Positions 5,900 through 6,394 of a stretch of 6,394 nt of DNA are shown here, in pieces (position 1 is the stretch's first letter; every line of letters begins with the position of its first letter). A model generated the notes under the pieces. That model did not search any database and was not told the origin of the DNA. It was given only the letters and a program-made list of their open reading frames with translations. Both the position numbers and the translations under genes were made by a program. The DNA comes from Candidatus Rokubacteria bacterium RIFCSPLOWO2_02_FULL_72_37 (GTDB lineage Bacteria > Methylomirabilota > Methylomirabilia > Rokubacteriales > CSP1-6), in assembly GCA_001790315.1 (NCBI GenBank), contig MGCE01000011.1, positions 1-6,394 of the forward strand. The letters are read 5' to 3'.

Positions 5900-6394
5900 C
5901 CCGGGTGCACGTTACGGCGATCGTCGAGGCCGGTGCGCGGATTTCGCCCGATGCCCGGATCGGTGCGTATTCGGTCGTCGGCCCGGAGGTGACACTCGAC
6001 GCTGGGGTCGAGGTCGGCCACCATTGCGTTCTCGAGGGGCGTGTGGAGATCGGACCACGTGTGCGCATCCGGCACGGGAGCATCATCGGGGCCCCGCCGC
6101 AGGACCTGAAGTTCGCGCCCGGGACGCCCTCCGGTGTGCGCATCGGAGCGGATACCGAGTTGCGGGAGTACGTTACGGTGCATCGGGCGACGGTGCCCGG
6201 AGGATTCACCGAGGTCGGCCGGTCGTGCTTGCTGATGACCATGTGTCACGTCGGCCACGACTGTCGCGTCGACGATGGCGTCATCCTCATCAACGCGGTC
6301 GGTCTTTCCGGCCACGTCCACGTCGAAGAGTTTGCGACGGTCGGCGGGCTCGCCGGCGTCCATCAGTTCTGCCGGATCGGGGCGTTCGCGTACG
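5896..6394 (+). CDS. lpxA: UDP-N-acetylglucosamine acyltransferase LpxA, N-terminal part (3' end outside window)
   Basis: LpxA attaches a 3-hydroxyacyl chain from acyl-ACP to the 3-OH of UDP-GlcNAc, the first step of lipid A synthesis. The 166 visible residues (of about 260 usual) are hexapeptide-repeat beta-helix from near the N-terminus (AIVEAGARISPDARIG 8-23). Family signatures are GAPPQDLKF 65-73, LREYVTVHRAT 89-99 and VHQFCRIG 155-162. Histidines 118, 121, 140 and 156 line up with E. coli H122, H125 (the catalytic base), H144 and H160 at a constant offset of four, so the active site is intact so far. HRAT replaces the common HRGT, and MTMCHVGHDC replaces the usual form near the catalytic histidine; both are mild variants. 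The start is the ATG in the ATGA overlap with the lpxD stop. The frame is open to the window end, so the chain-length-ruler and C-terminal domain cannot be judged. Confidence 0.95.
   Translation, partial: MTRVHVTAIVEAGARISPDARIGAYSVVGPEVTLDAGVEVGHHCVLEGRVEIGPRVRIRHGSIIGAPPQDLKFAPGTPSGVRIGADTELREYVTVHRATVPGGFTEVGRSCLLMTMCHVGHDCRVDDGVILINAVGLSGHVHVEEFATVGGLAGVHQFCRIGAFAY

Overview
This is a GC-rich window with every gene on the plus strand and almost no intergenic space. It carries an envelope-biogenesis cluster: the end of a ClpC-type Clp/Hsp100 ATPase gene, then bamA, skp (ompH), lpxD and the first part of lpxA. BamA and the Skp-like chaperone serve outer-membrane protein assembly. LpxD and LpxA are the two hexapeptide-repeat acyltransferases of early lipid A synthesis. 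The source is therefore a diderm bacterium with LPS. A ClpC-type rather than ClpA-type ATPase, high GC and an lpxD-lpxA junction without fabZ would fit a non-proteobacterial lineage such as Methylomirabilota/Rokubacteria, Acidobacteria or a deltaproteobacterial relative. That placement is a guess from gene style, not a demonstrated one.

Layout: 3-1019, C-terminal 338 residues of ClpC (the gene begins before the window); 1050-1934, a chimeric ORF; 1965-4229, bamA, complete (754 aa); 4239-4814, skp/ompH, complete (191 aa); 4820-5899, lpxD, complete (359 aa); 5896-6394, lpxA, cut by the right edge and overlapping lpxD by ATGA. There are no RNA genes, transposases, CRISPR arrays or integrase-type elements.

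The unusual part is the left third. A 915-bp segment, from inside the ClpC P-loop codons to inside the bamA signal-peptide codons, is present twice in direct tandem (about 202-1116 and 1117-2031). By eye the copies differ at only two internal bases, both synonymous. The joint lies where the ClpC Walker A coding sequence and the bamA signal-peptide coding sequence are alike by chance (19 of 21 nt, same codon phase). ClpC and bamA both stay intact, and a new in-frame ORF lies between them. It has the bamA start codon and signal-peptide hydrophobic core fused to the ClpC second AAA+ domain, with a complete P-loop (GPSGVGKT) built half from each parent. It is either a very recent duplication that made a chimeric gene or an assembly/strain-mixture product. 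The sequence alone cannot settle which.

Downstream, bamA, skp, lpxD and lpxA are spaced by 9, 5 and -4 nt and read as one operon with translational coupling. It supplies the outer-membrane barrel insertase, its periplasmic chaperone and the lipid A acyltransferases together.
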